Below, piece after piece: positions 39,246 to 47,932 of a stretch of 64,000 nt of DNA. The notes beneath the pieces were generated by a model. It was given only the letters and a program-made list of their open reading frames with translations, had not been told where the DNA came from and did not search any database. The first letter of the stretch is position 1; each line of letters opens with the position of its first letter. This DNA comes from Paenibacillus sp. IHBB 10380. Lineage in GTDB: Bacteria; Bacillota; Bacilli; Paenibacillales; Paenibacillaceae. Made by a program: the position numbers and the translations under genes. The stretch spans positions 1,736,001 to 1,800,000 of the forward strand of contig NZ_CP010976.1 of assembly GCF_000949425.1 (NCBI RefSeq), read 5' to 3'.

Positions 39246-39272
39246 TTGACCGATGGTATAATTAACTATAAT
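39246..39272 (+). promoter_or_regulatory. Probable promoter of the HTH-TPR/peptide operon
   Basis: TTGACC at 39246-39251 precedes two TATAAT boxes (39257-39262 and 39267-39272). The second lies at 15-base spacing. The two boxes form a near-palindrome (TATAATTAACTATA) that could be an operator for the HTH receptor itself. Confidence 0.4.
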
Positions 39273-39328
39273 GTTATTAAAAATACAATATTTCTATTTA
39301 ATGGAGCGATGGAAGGGTGGCTTTGACA

Positions 39329-40726
39329 ATGAAGCAGACGACCATTCGTGCAGAGCTGGAGGACTATCTAAAGAGGAAAGGTACAACGATTAACCAGTTT
39401 GCAGTAATGGCCGGAGTTAATTCGGGAACGATCAGTAATATTATCAATGGGAATCGTCCTATTGCGATGCAGCAACTAGACCGTATCACTGATGGCATGG
39501 GGCTCCCTCAAGGTAACTTCTATGATTTATATGTAGATGAGTGCTTCATACACTCTAACCCTAATTGGCGGCGTATTCGTCCATTTTTATATCGTTGTAC
39601 AGAGCTGAACAAGCTGGAATGTATTCGGCGGGTTGCAGGGATGATGATGGAGAATTTATCTTATTCTACCGTATTATTTGATACAGCAGAAGCATTCTTT
39701 AAGCAAGGGAAGAACGCAGCCGCTGTGCTACTGTATGAGAGTGTGGCTGAAAGTGAAAAGTACCAGCATTCGGAGCGATTGGCTCTTTGTCAGTATCGCT
39801 TGTTTACTCTTGCATTGGGTGATGATCAGGATGCGAATTTACGAGCTTCTGTGCAATTTGAAGGTTATGTTGATCGGCTCGATGAAGTAGACCAGCTCGA
39901 TGCGCTGAAGGCTTTAGCAAATATATATATTTCTTTGCGCCGATGGGAAAAGGTAGATAGATACGCCAAGGGAATGGGACGTAAAGCTACTATTCAATAT
40001 ACAAACAGATATGGGCAGGTGAAGAAAGACAAATTTCAAAAGGAACCGGCCATGCCATTGTTTTCATATATACTATATTCACATGTACTATGTTCATCCG
40101 TTTGTGATGAGCGAGGAGATTATGTCCAAGCGTTACATTACGTTTCTCTCTACTCGGAAATGAGTTGGGTAAAAGAAGATACACAGGAAGCACAAAAGCT
40201 AATGAAACAATGTAAAGGTTGGGCGAAGGCAAATACCTATCTCTACAGGCTCCTAATGGGGGATATCGAAGTGCTTCCGGAATATGTGACGTATATTGAA
40301 CAACAGGAAGAGGAAATCCTTCCAGCGTTATTTAAGATCATTCAAGCTGCCAATCGCTATCAGTTTAATGTCGATGATGTACTGTTGCGTTTTGAAAAAG
40401 GTATTTCTTCGTATAGAGATCTAGAGGGGGAAGTAGGGACCTACAACCGGCAAGTCATAGCGGATCGTTACGCTCACTTTATGGCCGAGGTGGCTTCCTA
40501 TTATTTCAGCAGGAAAAAATATGATATGGGTACAAGTTGTATATTAGAAAGTTTGTTATCCTCTGTTAAAATTTATAGCGAGTCATGTGTTATTAGGTGT
40601 GTCGGTTTGTTTGAACAATTCAGACATGCTATATCCCTTGAAGCGCAAAAGGAATATCAAAATTTGATAAGTGAGGTGCGGAAACACTATGAGAAGAAAA
40701 ATGGTTTTGTTATTGGCAACGTTTAG
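39329..40726 (+). CDS. aloR: HTH-TPR quorum-sensing receptor, AloR-like (RRNPP family)
   Basis: A 465-residue protein. Residues about 1-60 form a Cro/CI helix-turn-helix (TINQFAVMAGVNSGTISNII, NRPIAMQQLDRI); the rest is helical, TPR-like (AEAFFKQGKNAAAVLLYESV; LANIYISLRRWEKVDRYAKG). This layout belongs to the RRNPP receptors (PlcR, NprR, AimR, and AloR of Paenibacillus) that bind short re-imported peptides and switch gene expression. ATG 39329 lies eight bases after AGGGTGG; a GTG at 39317 is possible. A secreted pro-peptide gene overlaps its 3' end, the standard receptor-signal arrangement. Target genes are not known. Confidence 0.75.
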   Translation: MKQTTIRAELEDYLKRKGTTINQFAVMAGVNSGTISNIINGNRPIAMQQLDRITDGMGLPQGNFYDLYVDECFIHSNPNWRRIRPFLYRCTELNKLECIRRVAGMMMENLSYSTVLFDTAEAFFKQGKNAAAVLLYESVAESEKYQHSERLALCQYRLFTLALGDDQDANLRASVQFEGYVDRLDEVDQLDALKALANIYISLRRWEKVDRYAKGMGRKATIQYTNRYGQVKKDKFQKEPAMPLFSYILYSHVLCSSVCDERGDYVQALHYVSLYSEMSWVKEDTQEAQKLMKQCKGWAKANTYLYRLLMGDIEVLPEYVTYIEQQEEEILPALFKIIQAANRYQFNVDDVLLRFEKGISSYRDLEGEVGTYNRQVIADRYAHFMAEVASYYFSRKKYDMGTSCILESLLSSVKIYSESCVIRCVGLFEQFRHAISLEAQKEYQNLISEVRKHYEKKNGFVIGNV

Positions 40727-40826
40727 TTTATTAATAGTAGTCCTTCCTGTGGTCGCTTCTGGCGCAGTTTCGGCAGAAAATGTAGTTGTAGTGCAATTTC
40801 TTACTCATGGTTCAGGAGGCTGGTAA
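40689..40826 (+). CDS. aloP: Signal pro-peptide, AloP/Phr-like
   Basis: A 45-residue protein overlapping the receptor gene by 38 bases in another frame; ATG at 40689 with GAGGTG ten bases upstream. A basic start (MRRKM) and a hydrophobic stretch (VLLLATFSLLIVVLPVVA) lead to a signal-peptidase site AVSA, leaving ENVVVVQFLTHGSGGW. From memory, AloP pro-peptides give mature hexapeptides such as SHGRGG; THGSGG at residues 39-44 is the matching segment here, with an extra final Trp. A terminator follows 25 bases on. The exact mature peptide is inference. Confidence 0.75.
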   Translation: MRRKMVLLLATFSLLIVVLPVVASGAVSAENVVVVQFLTHGSGGW

Positions 40827-40850
40827 CTGGAACCCGTAAATAACAAGAGT

Positions 40851-40886
40851 AAGGCGTTCCCGGAGTGATCCGAGAGCGCCTTTTTT
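40851..40886 (+). terminator. Terminator of the receptor-peptide operon
   Basis: AAGGCG and CGGA (40851-40864) pair with TCCG and CGCCTT (40869-40882) around an internal loop, followed by a run of T. Confidence 0.8.
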
Positions 40887-41011
40887 GTGAGCAGTTTATA
40901 TATAAATTGTTGAGACCCATACCCTATGGGGAGCTCTTCGGTTATGCATTCTGCATAAAAATCTATATTTTGGCATTCACCTCTAAAATATTACATAGGG
41001 AGGTAGTGTTA

Positions 41012-41182
41012 ATGAAGAAACCGGAAGTTATCCTAGAGAGAATAGATGTTGCTAGATCAAAACTTTATCAGATGGAAAAGAAGCATGGTGGATTTCTACA
41101 CCCAAATGTGATTAAACAATCTATGAGATTAGATGAATTAATCAATAAGTACAACAGGTTTTACTTGAAAACCAAAAATTGA
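41012..41182 (+). CDS. Spo0E-like aspartyl-phosphate phosphatase
   Basis: A 56-residue two-helix protein. The Spo0E signature (SQxLD) appears as KQSMRLDELINKY; the first helix is VILERIDVARSKLYQMEK. Spo0E proteins dephosphorylate Spo0A-P and delay sporulation. ATG at 41012 behind GGGAGG; the longer frame from 40865 runs through the upstream terminator and is not real. Its place directly behind the peptide-signalling pair suggests, but does not prove, a link between signalling and sporulation. Confidence 0.8.
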   Translation: MKKPEVILERIDVARSKLYQMEKKHGGFLHPNVIKQSMRLDELINKYNRFYLKTKN

Positions 41183-41379
41183 TCAACATATAATTTGCTA
41201 TCAGAATGAGACCCTTATCACTCTTATTAGGAGAATCATTCAATATACTCCTTTGTGAAAAAATGATCCCATAGACATGACACTCAACGTGGAGTGTTGT
41301 TAATGTATAAATATGACTTCTCTCTTATAGGAGGAGGAGTTGAAGATTAAAACAAAGAGTAATTATCGGGAGAGTACAC

Positions 41380-42201
41380 ATGGAAATCGCTAAGCTATTT
41401 GATCAGGACATACTGATCGCAAAAGAATGGTTTGAACACAGTGAAAATGGAGTGCCCCAAGAGAATATTGTCTCCCTATTAGAGGAGAAGTACCGTATCC
41501 ACTCAAAAAAGAAGGCCTTTTCATGTATTTGCTGTAATCAACCGGTGAGTATGGTTCTTCGTATAGATTCGCCTCACTTTAGACATCAAGGAGACTCTTG
41601 TCCAAGTGCTCAAAATTTTGAGCGTTACACGAATCGCGTTCAGGCCGTCGAAGAACCGACCAAACATCGCGCCGGTCGCGCTATCCTACGTACGTATTTA
41701 GAGGGGCAATTAAAACCCTACTCGGTTGTCGTACAAGATGGGTACCTAATCCGGACGTTGCTTAAGATGGTTCCAGATTTTATTTTAACGTTCCCAGACG
41801 GAACGAATTGGTCGATTGACTACGTCACGGGATCGCGGCAGGACGAGTCATATCACAACTACATTCAAAAACTCTCAAAGACATATCGTGCAGCAGGATT
41901 CAAACCATTTTTCTTCATTGATTCCTCATGGCTTGCGGAAGTTCCGGATTGCTCGATCGTCTCTTTCTATAAAGCGGAACAGCAGATGACAACAAAAAGC
42001 GAAACAGATCTGCAATGGAGTGCTTTTGTTTCAGAGTTTATCAGTGCCATTGGCAAACCATTTGTTTTACGGGAATGGTTTGGTGTGCGGAATTACTTTG
42101 GTCATGATGCAATCCAAACGAGCGATGTGTTTAGCCTTGCGTATGTCGATCTTGGAGCGGGTAAGGCCTTCATCCAACGATTGGTGGTTGATGAGATGTA
42201 G
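41380..42201 (+). CDS. CoiA-like competence/nuclease family protein
   Basis: A 273-residue protein. The segment FSCICCNQPVSMVLRIDSPHFRHQG is a CxxC zinc-ribbon-like start followed by the HFxH motif that opens CoiA-type nucleases (residues about 48-73); further on, VPDFILTFPDG and WSIDYVTGS match a PD-(D/E)xK core. It is shorter than CoiA (about 400 residues), and it ends where a foreign open frame begins, so the C-terminus may be truncated. ATG with GGGAG. No other competence gene is near. Confidence 0.6.
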   Translation: MEIAKLFDQDILIAKEWFEHSENGVPQENIVSLLEEKYRIHSKKKAFSCICCNQPVSMVLRIDSPHFRHQGDSCPSAQNFERYTNRVQAVEEPTKHRAGRAILRTYLEGQLKPYSVVVQDGYLIRTLLKMVPDFILTFPDGTNWSIDYVTGSRQDESYHNYIQKLSKTYRAAGFKPFFFIDSSWLAEVPDCSIVSFYKAEQQMTTKSETDLQWSAFVSEFISAIGKPFVLREWFGVRNYFGHDAIQTSDVFSLAYVDLGAGKAFIQRLVVDEM

Positions 42202-42212
42202 GGCATGGGCTA

Positions 42213-42391
42213 GCTCTGGTTTTCTTTATACAACACCATCTGACGTAACTCAATCTATCCAAGATTACAATATCAAAACAAGTTCTACCAGCTCAAATGT
42301 GTTTAAATTTTACTCCTCTGCGGGTAAAAAGGCAACAGTAGCAGGATTACCTGTTTACACTTTTGAGACTAATGAAATCACACTAAAGTAG
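42213..42391 (+). pseudogene. 3' fragment of an unknown gene
   Basis: An open stretch without its own start encodes GFLYTTPSDVTQSIQDYNIK and KKATVAGLPVYTFETNEITL, protein-like sequence ending at 42391. Upstream the same frame is only an out-of-frame reading of the CoiA-like gene. It looks like the tail of a deleted gene. Family not recognised. Confidence 0.4.
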
Positions 42392-42418
42392 TTACTTCTA
42401 ATTAGAAGGGATGAATCT

Positions 42419-42778
42419 ATGAAAAACGACTGGAAAATTTTACAGATTTTAATCATCATACTCATTATATTTAATGGGTATGATGATTATATGAAATTTA
42501 TTACTAGCGATGAATCCATTCGTTTTCCATTATTGATATCCTTTATCCTTGCCATTGTCACATTGATCACAGGTTTGTTTTTCTTTCTAGGAAAACAAAA
42601 GGCAGGAAGACTCTTAGGTGTACTATTTTTTATACACGCTGGATTGATGTTAGGTTATGTGATAATCGCAGTACCTTATTTTTCTAGCATTTGGTATTTA
42701 GTAATACTAAATCTGATTTTTGTATATTTAGAAATACTAGTGGGGAAGAACTTAGTCAAGAAGACAGATTCTCGTTAA
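42419..42778 (+). CDS. Small integral membrane protein, unknown function
   Basis: A 119-residue protein with about four membrane segments (residues 8-19, 37-56, 62-82 and 86-108) and a basic end (KNLVKKTDSR). ATG at 42419 after GAAGGGATG. A terminator overlaps its stop. I do not recognise the family. Confidence 0.6.
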   Translation: MKNDWKILQILIIILIIFNGYDDYMKFITSDESIRFPLLISFILAIVTLITGLFFFLGKQKAGRLLGVLFFIHAGLMLGYVIIAVPYFSSIWYLVILNLIFVYLEILVGKNLVKKTDSR

Positions 42779-42793
42779 TGAGAGTCTGTCTTC
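42760..42793 (+). terminator. Terminator of the small membrane protein gene
   Basis: A 14-bp stem (42760-42773 with 42780-42793) starts inside the last codons and is followed by TTTATT. Confidence 0.8.
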
Positions 42794-42900
42794 TTTATTA
42801 TTAGATATTTTAAGCTCTAAGTAGGTAACGAAAACCAGTAGGTATAGCCATCATTAGTAAGTATTCTTAGAATCTTAAACAAAAATACCAATTAGAGAAG

Positions 42901-42940
42901 CGCACTATCACCCAATAAACGGGGATAGTGCGTTTTCTTT
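42901..42940 (+). terminator. Second hairpin with T-rich tail, no gene of its own
   Basis: CGCACTATC (42901-42909) pairs with GATAGTGCG (42924-42932), with CCC/GGG inside, then TTTTCTTT. It has no intact gene before it and may mark a lost unit. Confidence 0.65.
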
Positions 42941-42942
42941 AA

Positions 42943-43134
42943 TATATACAAGTAGATTCCCTAAAAGATCATATAAAAAACTCCAATCTCGTACACCAAA
43001 TCAACCAAGGAAGCGTTGCAGCACACTATATAGATGGAACAGAATATAATAATTACCTAGAGCTACTTAAATCTTCGCCTAGCACAATAATTTCGGGCAT
43101 ACTCGGGATGATGGTTTCAGCAATCATTAATTAA
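42943..43134 (+). pseudogene. 3' fragment of an unknown gene
   Basis: A start-less frame of 63 codons encodes VHQINQGSVAAHYIDGTEYN and LLKSSPSTIISGILGMMVSA, ending at TAA 43132. Composition is protein-like. Its 5' part is missing and the terminator-like hairpin at 42901 lies right before it. Family not recognised. Confidence 0.4.
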
Positions 43135-43230
43135 TTTAATTAGTCGCGTTAATTCAAGTCATATAATTGTTCCTTTAGGCTATCACTGATACAATATGGT
43201 GAAGTATTAAATTTTAAGGAGTACACCTAA

Positions 43231-44760
43231 ATGATCGTTAAGCCATACCGGATCGGTATTATCGATATCGGTTCCAATTCCATTCGATTAGTTATTTATG
43301 ATACGACCCCCGAAGGGGGCTACAAAGTGGTTAAGGAAATAAAACAGGCTGCTCGATTAAGTGAAAAGATTAGTGCTCAGGGTAGACTGGAAGAAAAGGA
43401 ACTATGGTCAATCATTCCGATTCTCAAACAGTTTAAACAGGTCTGTACCACATTTGAAGTTGAACAGATTCGTGCGGGTGCGACAGCTGCGATTCGCAAT
43501 GCACCTAATGCTAATGAAATCATTGAATTTCTCTCTAGAGAGTCAGCGATTGATATTAAGATCATTACGGGCGAAGAAGAGGCATATTTCGGATTTCTAG
43601 GGGTTATTAACTCTTTTGACATTCAGGATGGCTTTGTTGTTGATATAGGTGGAGGGAGTACAGAAATCACCCTGTTTCAAAATCGTAGATACCAGAATAG
43701 CATTTCTTTACCTTTTGGAGCTGTCAATACGAACGTTAAGTATGGTAATAATGGGAACTGGGACGAGGAACAAATTCATGAGCTACGCACTCATGTACTG
43801 GAGAAACTTCAACAAATTAGTTGGATGAAGTCAAGACCAGATTTACCTGTGTTTGGTTTGGGTGGAACGATTCGATCGTTGGGTAAAATCGATCAAAAGA
43901 ATCGTCATTATACGATGCCTAATTCTCATAACTATGTGATGGATACGGAACAAGTAAATCATATGTATGAGATGCTTCCCAGCATTCCGTTCGAGAAACG
44001 TAAGCATGTGGATGGACTTTCTAAGAGTAGAGCGGACATTATCGTCTCGGGGCTAATCATATTTCATACCGTATATCATTATATTCAGGCGAATCGATGT
44101 CTCATTAGTGGAGAGGGACTTCGCGAAGGTATGTTGCATGATTTGATAGATCCTGAGGGAGCGGTGAAGCCTAGCGCATTGGAGTACAGTATTAAGACCT
44201 TACTGACCTTTGAAGCAGAAGTGTCACGGAAGCATTTGAATCATGTATATGGGCTTGTACAAGTGCTATATGAAGCGCTTCAGGATGGAAGACAGCAGGA
44301 GGAACACCAGAAGCTGTTATATGTCTCATCGATGTTATATCGTATTGGAGGACACATTAATTATTATCAATATAATCGGCATACACAGTATTGGCTGATG
44401 AATGCTTCAATTAGAGGTCTAACCCATCGAGAGATTATTCTATGTGCGTTAATTGCTTCTTATAATACAAAAAGTCGGAAGCAGAAATTATCCCAAAAAC
44501 ATAAGGATATATTGCTAACTTCCGACGAGGAATGGATTCATAAGTTAGGATCATTGGTGCAACTTGGTATTGCTCTAGATCAGAGTGAGACACAAGCTGT
44601 TCAATCCATTCAAGCTAATCTTAACGACAAAACCTTATATCTTACCGTTGTTAGTGATGGGGAGACATGGATTGAACGAGAAGAAATAGAAAGTGCCATG
44701 AAAGTGTTCAAGAGTGCATGGGACCTGAAAATGAGAATTGATTACTCTTCCATTTTTTAA
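43231..44760 (+). CDS. ppx: Exopolyphosphatase, Ppx/GppA family
   Basis: A 509-residue enzyme hydrolysing polyphosphate (or pppGpp). The actin-like ATPase fold shows IGIIDIGSNSIRLVIYD and DGFVVDIGGGSTEITLF, with GLGGTIRSLGK in the second half; residues from about 310 form the helical HD-like domain of long Ppx proteins. Preceded by AAGGAG. It converges on ppk, and the two coding regions overlap by 53 bases. Confidence 0.9.
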   Translation: MIVKPYRIGIIDIGSNSIRLVIYDTTPEGGYKVVKEIKQAARLSEKISAQGRLEEKELWSIIPILKQFKQVCTTFEVEQIRAGATAAIRNAPNANEIIEFLSRESAIDIKIITGEEEAYFGFLGVINSFDIQDGFVVDIGGGSTEITLFQNRRYQNSISLPFGAVNTNVKYGNNGNWDEEQIHELRTHVLEKLQQISWMKSRPDLPVFGLGGTIRSLGKIDQKNRHYTMPNSHNYVMDTEQVNHMYEMLPSIPFEKRKHVDGLSKSRADIIVSGLIIFHTVYHYIQANRCLISGEGLREGMLHDLIDPEGAVKPSALEYSIKTLLTFEAEVSRKHLNHVYGLVQVLYEALQDGRQQEEHQKLLYVSSMLYRIGGHINYYQYNRHTQYWLMNASIRGLTHREIILCALIASYNTKSRKQKLSQKHKDILLTSDEEWIHKLGSLVQLGIALDQSETQAVQSIQANLNDKTLYLTVVSDGETWIEREEIESAMKVFKSAWDLKMRIDYSSIF

Positions 44761-46816
44761 CATTCAATGCTTCGAACTGGCTCCTAAAGGGAGCCAGTTT
44801 TTCATCTGCGAACTCATAATTCCCATTGTTTTGAAGAAATCTAGCCTTCACATTATCCTTAAGCGACAGGTCAAGAATTTGGACGATCAAATTACGAATA
44901 TGCTCATCATACACAGGACACATCAACTCAATACGTCTAGTCAAATTTCGTGTCATCCAATCTGCGCTAGAAATCCATATTTCGGGATTGCCACCGTTCT
45001 CGAAATAATATATTCTCGTATGTTCGAGAAATCGGTCTACAATACTCCGAACTGTAATTCGCTCACTTAAATTAGGAACTCCGGGACGAAGACAGCATAC
45101 CCCACGTATAATCAGATCAATTTGAACACCAGCTTGCGATGCGCCACACAGTTCGTCAATCATTTCCTGATTAGATAATGAGTTCATCTTCGCAATAATT
45201 TTTGCAGGCCTTCCTGCTGCTGCGTGCTTGGATTCTCTCTGCATAAGCATGGAGAGGCTATTACTCATGTTAGACGGTGCTACTGTTATGGCATCCCATT
45301 CATGATTGGTTGAGTAGCCTGTAATTTGATTAAATAATTCAGAAGCGTCCAGACCGATAAGATGATTGGATGTAAACAGACTTAAATCCGTGTATACCTT
45401 AGCGGTACTGTCATTATAATTTCCTGTACCTACATGCACATATCTACGTAATTCACTGCCTTCCTGACGGACGACGAGTGTGACTTTGGCGTGCGTTTTT
45501 AGACCCACTAAACCATATACGACATGACAGCCTGATTTCTCAAGTTTGCGTGCCCATGCGATATTCCGTTCTTCATCGAATCTCGCCCTTAGCTCCACTA
45601 CGACGGTAACCTGCTTGCCTGATTCAGCAGCGAAGGCTAGAGCTTGAATCAAGGGAGAGTTACCGCTCACACGATACAGGGTCATCTTGATTGCCATGAC
45701 ATGCTCATCCTCAGAAGCTTGAATAATGAAATCGGTCACCGAGTCGAAAGATTCATAAGGATGATACACAAGCACATCACGTTCGTGTAACACTTCGAAA
45801 AAGTCTTCATTCTCGTCGAATTCCAGCGGATACACAGGTTCGATCGGTGCATAACTTAATTTGGGATACCCCTTCAAAGATCCCGCGAAATTACGGAGAA
45901 AGCTTAGATCTAAAGGACCTTCAATATCAAATATGAAATCAGTGATTTCGAATTCTGTTTGTAATTGACTTAGTGCATAAGGATGTATCCCTTTTTGAAC
46001 CTCCACCCGGACTGGAGCTCCCCATCTTCGTTTACGGAGTTCTTTTTCGATCTCCTCCAGCAAGTCTTCCGCACCTTCCTCATCTATCGTGAGATCGGAA
46101 TTACGAGTGATTCGGAACTCGTGAACAGCGACAGGCTCATATCCACTGAACAAGGTATGAATATGCTGTTTAATAACCTCTTCTATAAAAATAAACTGGC
46201 GCTTCTTGCTGTTTGTACGATGGGGAAGTGGAATACATCTAGCAAGGTTAGATGGAATTTGTAAGATTGCGAAATAGGGATCCTCTTCCAAGCTATCCTT
46301 TCGATTAAGCACAACGGACAAATATACATACTGGCTGTGAACGAGCGGGAAAGGTCGGCTCTGGTCAACTGCCATGGGTGTTAACACAGGGAAAATAATA
46401 TCTTGATAATAATGTTCCATGGCCTGTTTCTGGGCGATATTCAAATCTTCATAGCTAGAAAAAACAATGCCTTCTTTGTTTAATTGTCTAGAAATATCAC
46501 GAAAAGTTCGGTATTGCTCGCTAATCATTTTGGATATCCGTTTCATTAGGCGTTTGTATAATCCTGAAGGGGTGTAACCTGTAAAATCCTTCTTGGTATA
46601 ACCTGCCCTAATCTGATCTTGAATACCTGCGACTCGAACACTCATGAACTCATCTAAGTTAGTGGATACGATAGCTAGAAATTTAGCTCTTTCCAGAAGC
46701 GGATGATCAGCATCCTGTGCTTCTTGAAGAACACGCCAGTTAAATTCAACCCAGCTTAAATCACGGTTTAAGTAGACGGACGTTGTTGTGCGGTTTATCG
46801 TTTTTAGGTCTTCCAT
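44708..46816 (-). CDS. ppk: Polyphosphate kinase 1
   Basis: A 702-residue kinase that builds polyphosphate from ATP. The N-terminal domain has YLNRDLSWVEFNWRVL and STNLDEFMSVRVAG; the catalytic half has LVGLKTHAKVTLVV (phosphohistidine) and YVHVGTGNYNDSTAKVYTDL. The ATG at 46816 lies seven bases after GGAGG; ATG 46819 is also possible, and 46843 is too far. The 3' end overlaps ppx tail to tail, so opposing transcripts of synthesis and breakdown genes meet. Confidence 0.93.
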   Translation of the reverse strand: MEDLKTINRTTTSVYLNRDLSWVEFNWRVLQEAQDADHPLLERAKFLAIVSTNLDEFMSVRVAGIQDQIRAGYTKKDFTGYTPSGLYKRLMKRISKMISEQYRTFRDISRQLNKEGIVFSSYEDLNIAQKQAMEHYYQDIIFPVLTPMAVDQSRPFPLVHSQYVYLSVVLNRKDSLEEDPYFAILQIPSNLARCIPLPHRTNSKKRQFIFIEEVIKQHIHTLFSGYEPVAVHEFRITRNSDLTIDEEGAEDLLEEIEKELRKRRWGAPVRVEVQKGIHPYALSQLQTEFEITDFIFDIEGPLDLSFLRNFAGSLKGYPKLSYAPIEPVYPLEFDENEDFFEVLHERDVLVYHPYESFDSVTDFIIQASEDEHVMAIKMTLYRVSGNSPLIQALAFAAESGKQVTVVVELRARFDEERNIAWARKLEKSGCHVVYGLVGLKTHAKVTLVVRQEGSELRRYVHVGTGNYNDSTAKVYTDLSLFTSNHLIGLDASELFNQITGYSTNHEWDAITVAPSNMSNSLSMLMQRESKHAAAGRPAKIIAKMNSLSNQEMIDELCGASQAGVQIDLIIRGVCCLRPGVPNLSERITVRSIVDRFLEHTRIYYFENGGNPEIWISSADWMTRNLTRRIELMCPVYDEHIRNLIVQILDLSLKDNVKARFLQNNGNYEFADEKLAPFRSQFEALNVKKWKSNQFSFSGPMHS

Positions 46817-47040
46817 CATAGTGCCTCCAACAGGTTCATTCATATGTTTTTTTTAGTATCTATATTATTCTACTATATTTTGGTATCACAATTGTAAAAT
46901 CAATGTTAAATATGATTAACGCTGTGTAAAGTACTCCTTTTAGTGTATGAAATAGTCACTTCAAAAATAATAAAAATCATAAAAACATCAAAATGGTAAC
47001 AATTTCATGTGTAATAGTTACAAAGTTGTGATATATTCAT

Positions 47041-47199
47041 ACATGCCAAAACTTTTTGATTACAAAAAAGTGTGGGGGACTTATTGATGGAGCATAGGAC
47101 GATGATACATCGTTACCTGTATCCTTGGGGTGAATCGCGCATAGTGCGTGTAGGGTAAACTTCCTTACCCAAACCCGACAACTAACTCCGCAGGCATAT
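47041..47199 (+). promoter_or_regulatory. c-di-AMP riboswitch (ydaO-yuaA type)
   Basis: The stretch carries the conserved blocks of this class: GTGGGGGAC (47071-47080), TTGGGGTGAATCGC, GTAGGGTAAACTTCC and the 3' block CCCGACAACTAACTCCGCAGGC. P1 closes as ATGCC (47043-47047) with GGCAT (47193-47197). A GGAGG ribosome site follows within ten bases. Such riboswitches turn off cell-wall hydrolase and transporter genes when c-di-AMP is high. I see no terminator stem, so control may be translational. Confidence 0.85.
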
Positions 47200-47210
47200 A
47201 AGGAGGAAAT

Positions 47211-47882
47211 ATGAAGAAATTTAATACAATCAAAATTATGACAGCCATTATAGGCATTACACTAGCTGTGCAAGCCGCTCCGGTTCATGCGGATAAGATT
47301 CATGTTGCAACCGATGGAGATACTTTTTATAGTGTTGCTAGGGAATACGGTGTAGACATGAATAAAGTGATTAAAGCCAATCCTAAGGTGAGTGCCACGA
47401 ATATTTATGGAGGCATGAATCTCAACATTCCAACATCTACTCAGGCTGTTGCTTCTGCCGCGACTCCAATCACAGCGAAACAAGCTACTACAAATACAAC
47501 AGGCGTTCTTAACGTCATACCCGAAGATCGTAAGGTTGAAGCATGGGGCAAAGTATTTAACTATTCTAAGACGATCGATGTGAAAGCATCTGCATATTCT
47601 GCTGCTGTAAGTGAGAATGGGAAGTGGGGCGCAGTTGATTATTTTGGTAATCCACTAGAACTTGGTACTATAGCTGTAGATCCAAGTATTATTCCTTTAG
47701 GTACGAAAGTGCTAGTAACGGGACATAGTCATTCAGGTCTTCCTAAACAAGCGTTTGTGGCTACAGCAAGAGACATTGGCTCTGCTATAAAAGGCCATCG
47801 AATTGATATTTTTATTCCCGGAAGCCAAGCTTCTGTACGTGATTTTGGATACCAGGAAATTGAGCTGTATCTCATTAAATAA
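47211..47882 (+). CDS. Secreted LysM and 3D-domain protein (probable cell-wall lytic enzyme)
   Basis: A 223-residue exported protein: signal peptide to VQAAPVHA (about 28), LysM at about 30-75 (HVATDGDTFYSVAREYGVDM; NIYGGMNLNIP), and a C-terminal 3D domain (KASAYSAA; IAVDPSIIPLGTKVLV; ARDIGSAIKGHRIDIF), the fold of MltA/YocH/Rpf-type muralytic enzymes. The second Asp motif is ARDIGSA rather than the common ADTGGA. Downstream of a c-di-AMP riboswitch, as YocH-like genes often are. Acts on peptidoglycan. Confidence 0.88.
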   Translation: MKKFNTIKIMTAIIGITLAVQAAPVHADKIHVATDGDTFYSVAREYGVDMNKVIKANPKVSATNIYGGMNLNIPTSTQAVASAATPITAKQATTNTTGVLNVIPEDRKVEAWGKVFNYSKTIDVKASAYSAAVSENGKWGAVDYFGNPLELGTIAVDPSIIPLGTKVLVTGHSHSGLPKQAFVATARDIGSAIKGHRIDIFIPGSQASVRDFGYQEIELYLIK

Positions 47883-47893
47883 AAACTTAATTC

Positions 47894-47932
47894 AGAAGAG
47901 CCTTTCTCGATCTTTCGAGAGGGTTCTTTTTA
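47894..47932. terminator. Terminator between the LysM/3D and deacetylase genes
   Basis: AGAGCC and TTCTCGA pair with TCGAGA and GGTTCT around a short loop, with T-run on the plus strand. It overlaps the last codons of the convergent deacetylase gene. Confidence 0.75.

Noticed and set aside
42020..42212. N-terminal part of an open frame inside the CoiA-like gene
   Set aside because: It is an out-of-frame reading of the CoiA-like gene; only the part after 42213 looks coding.
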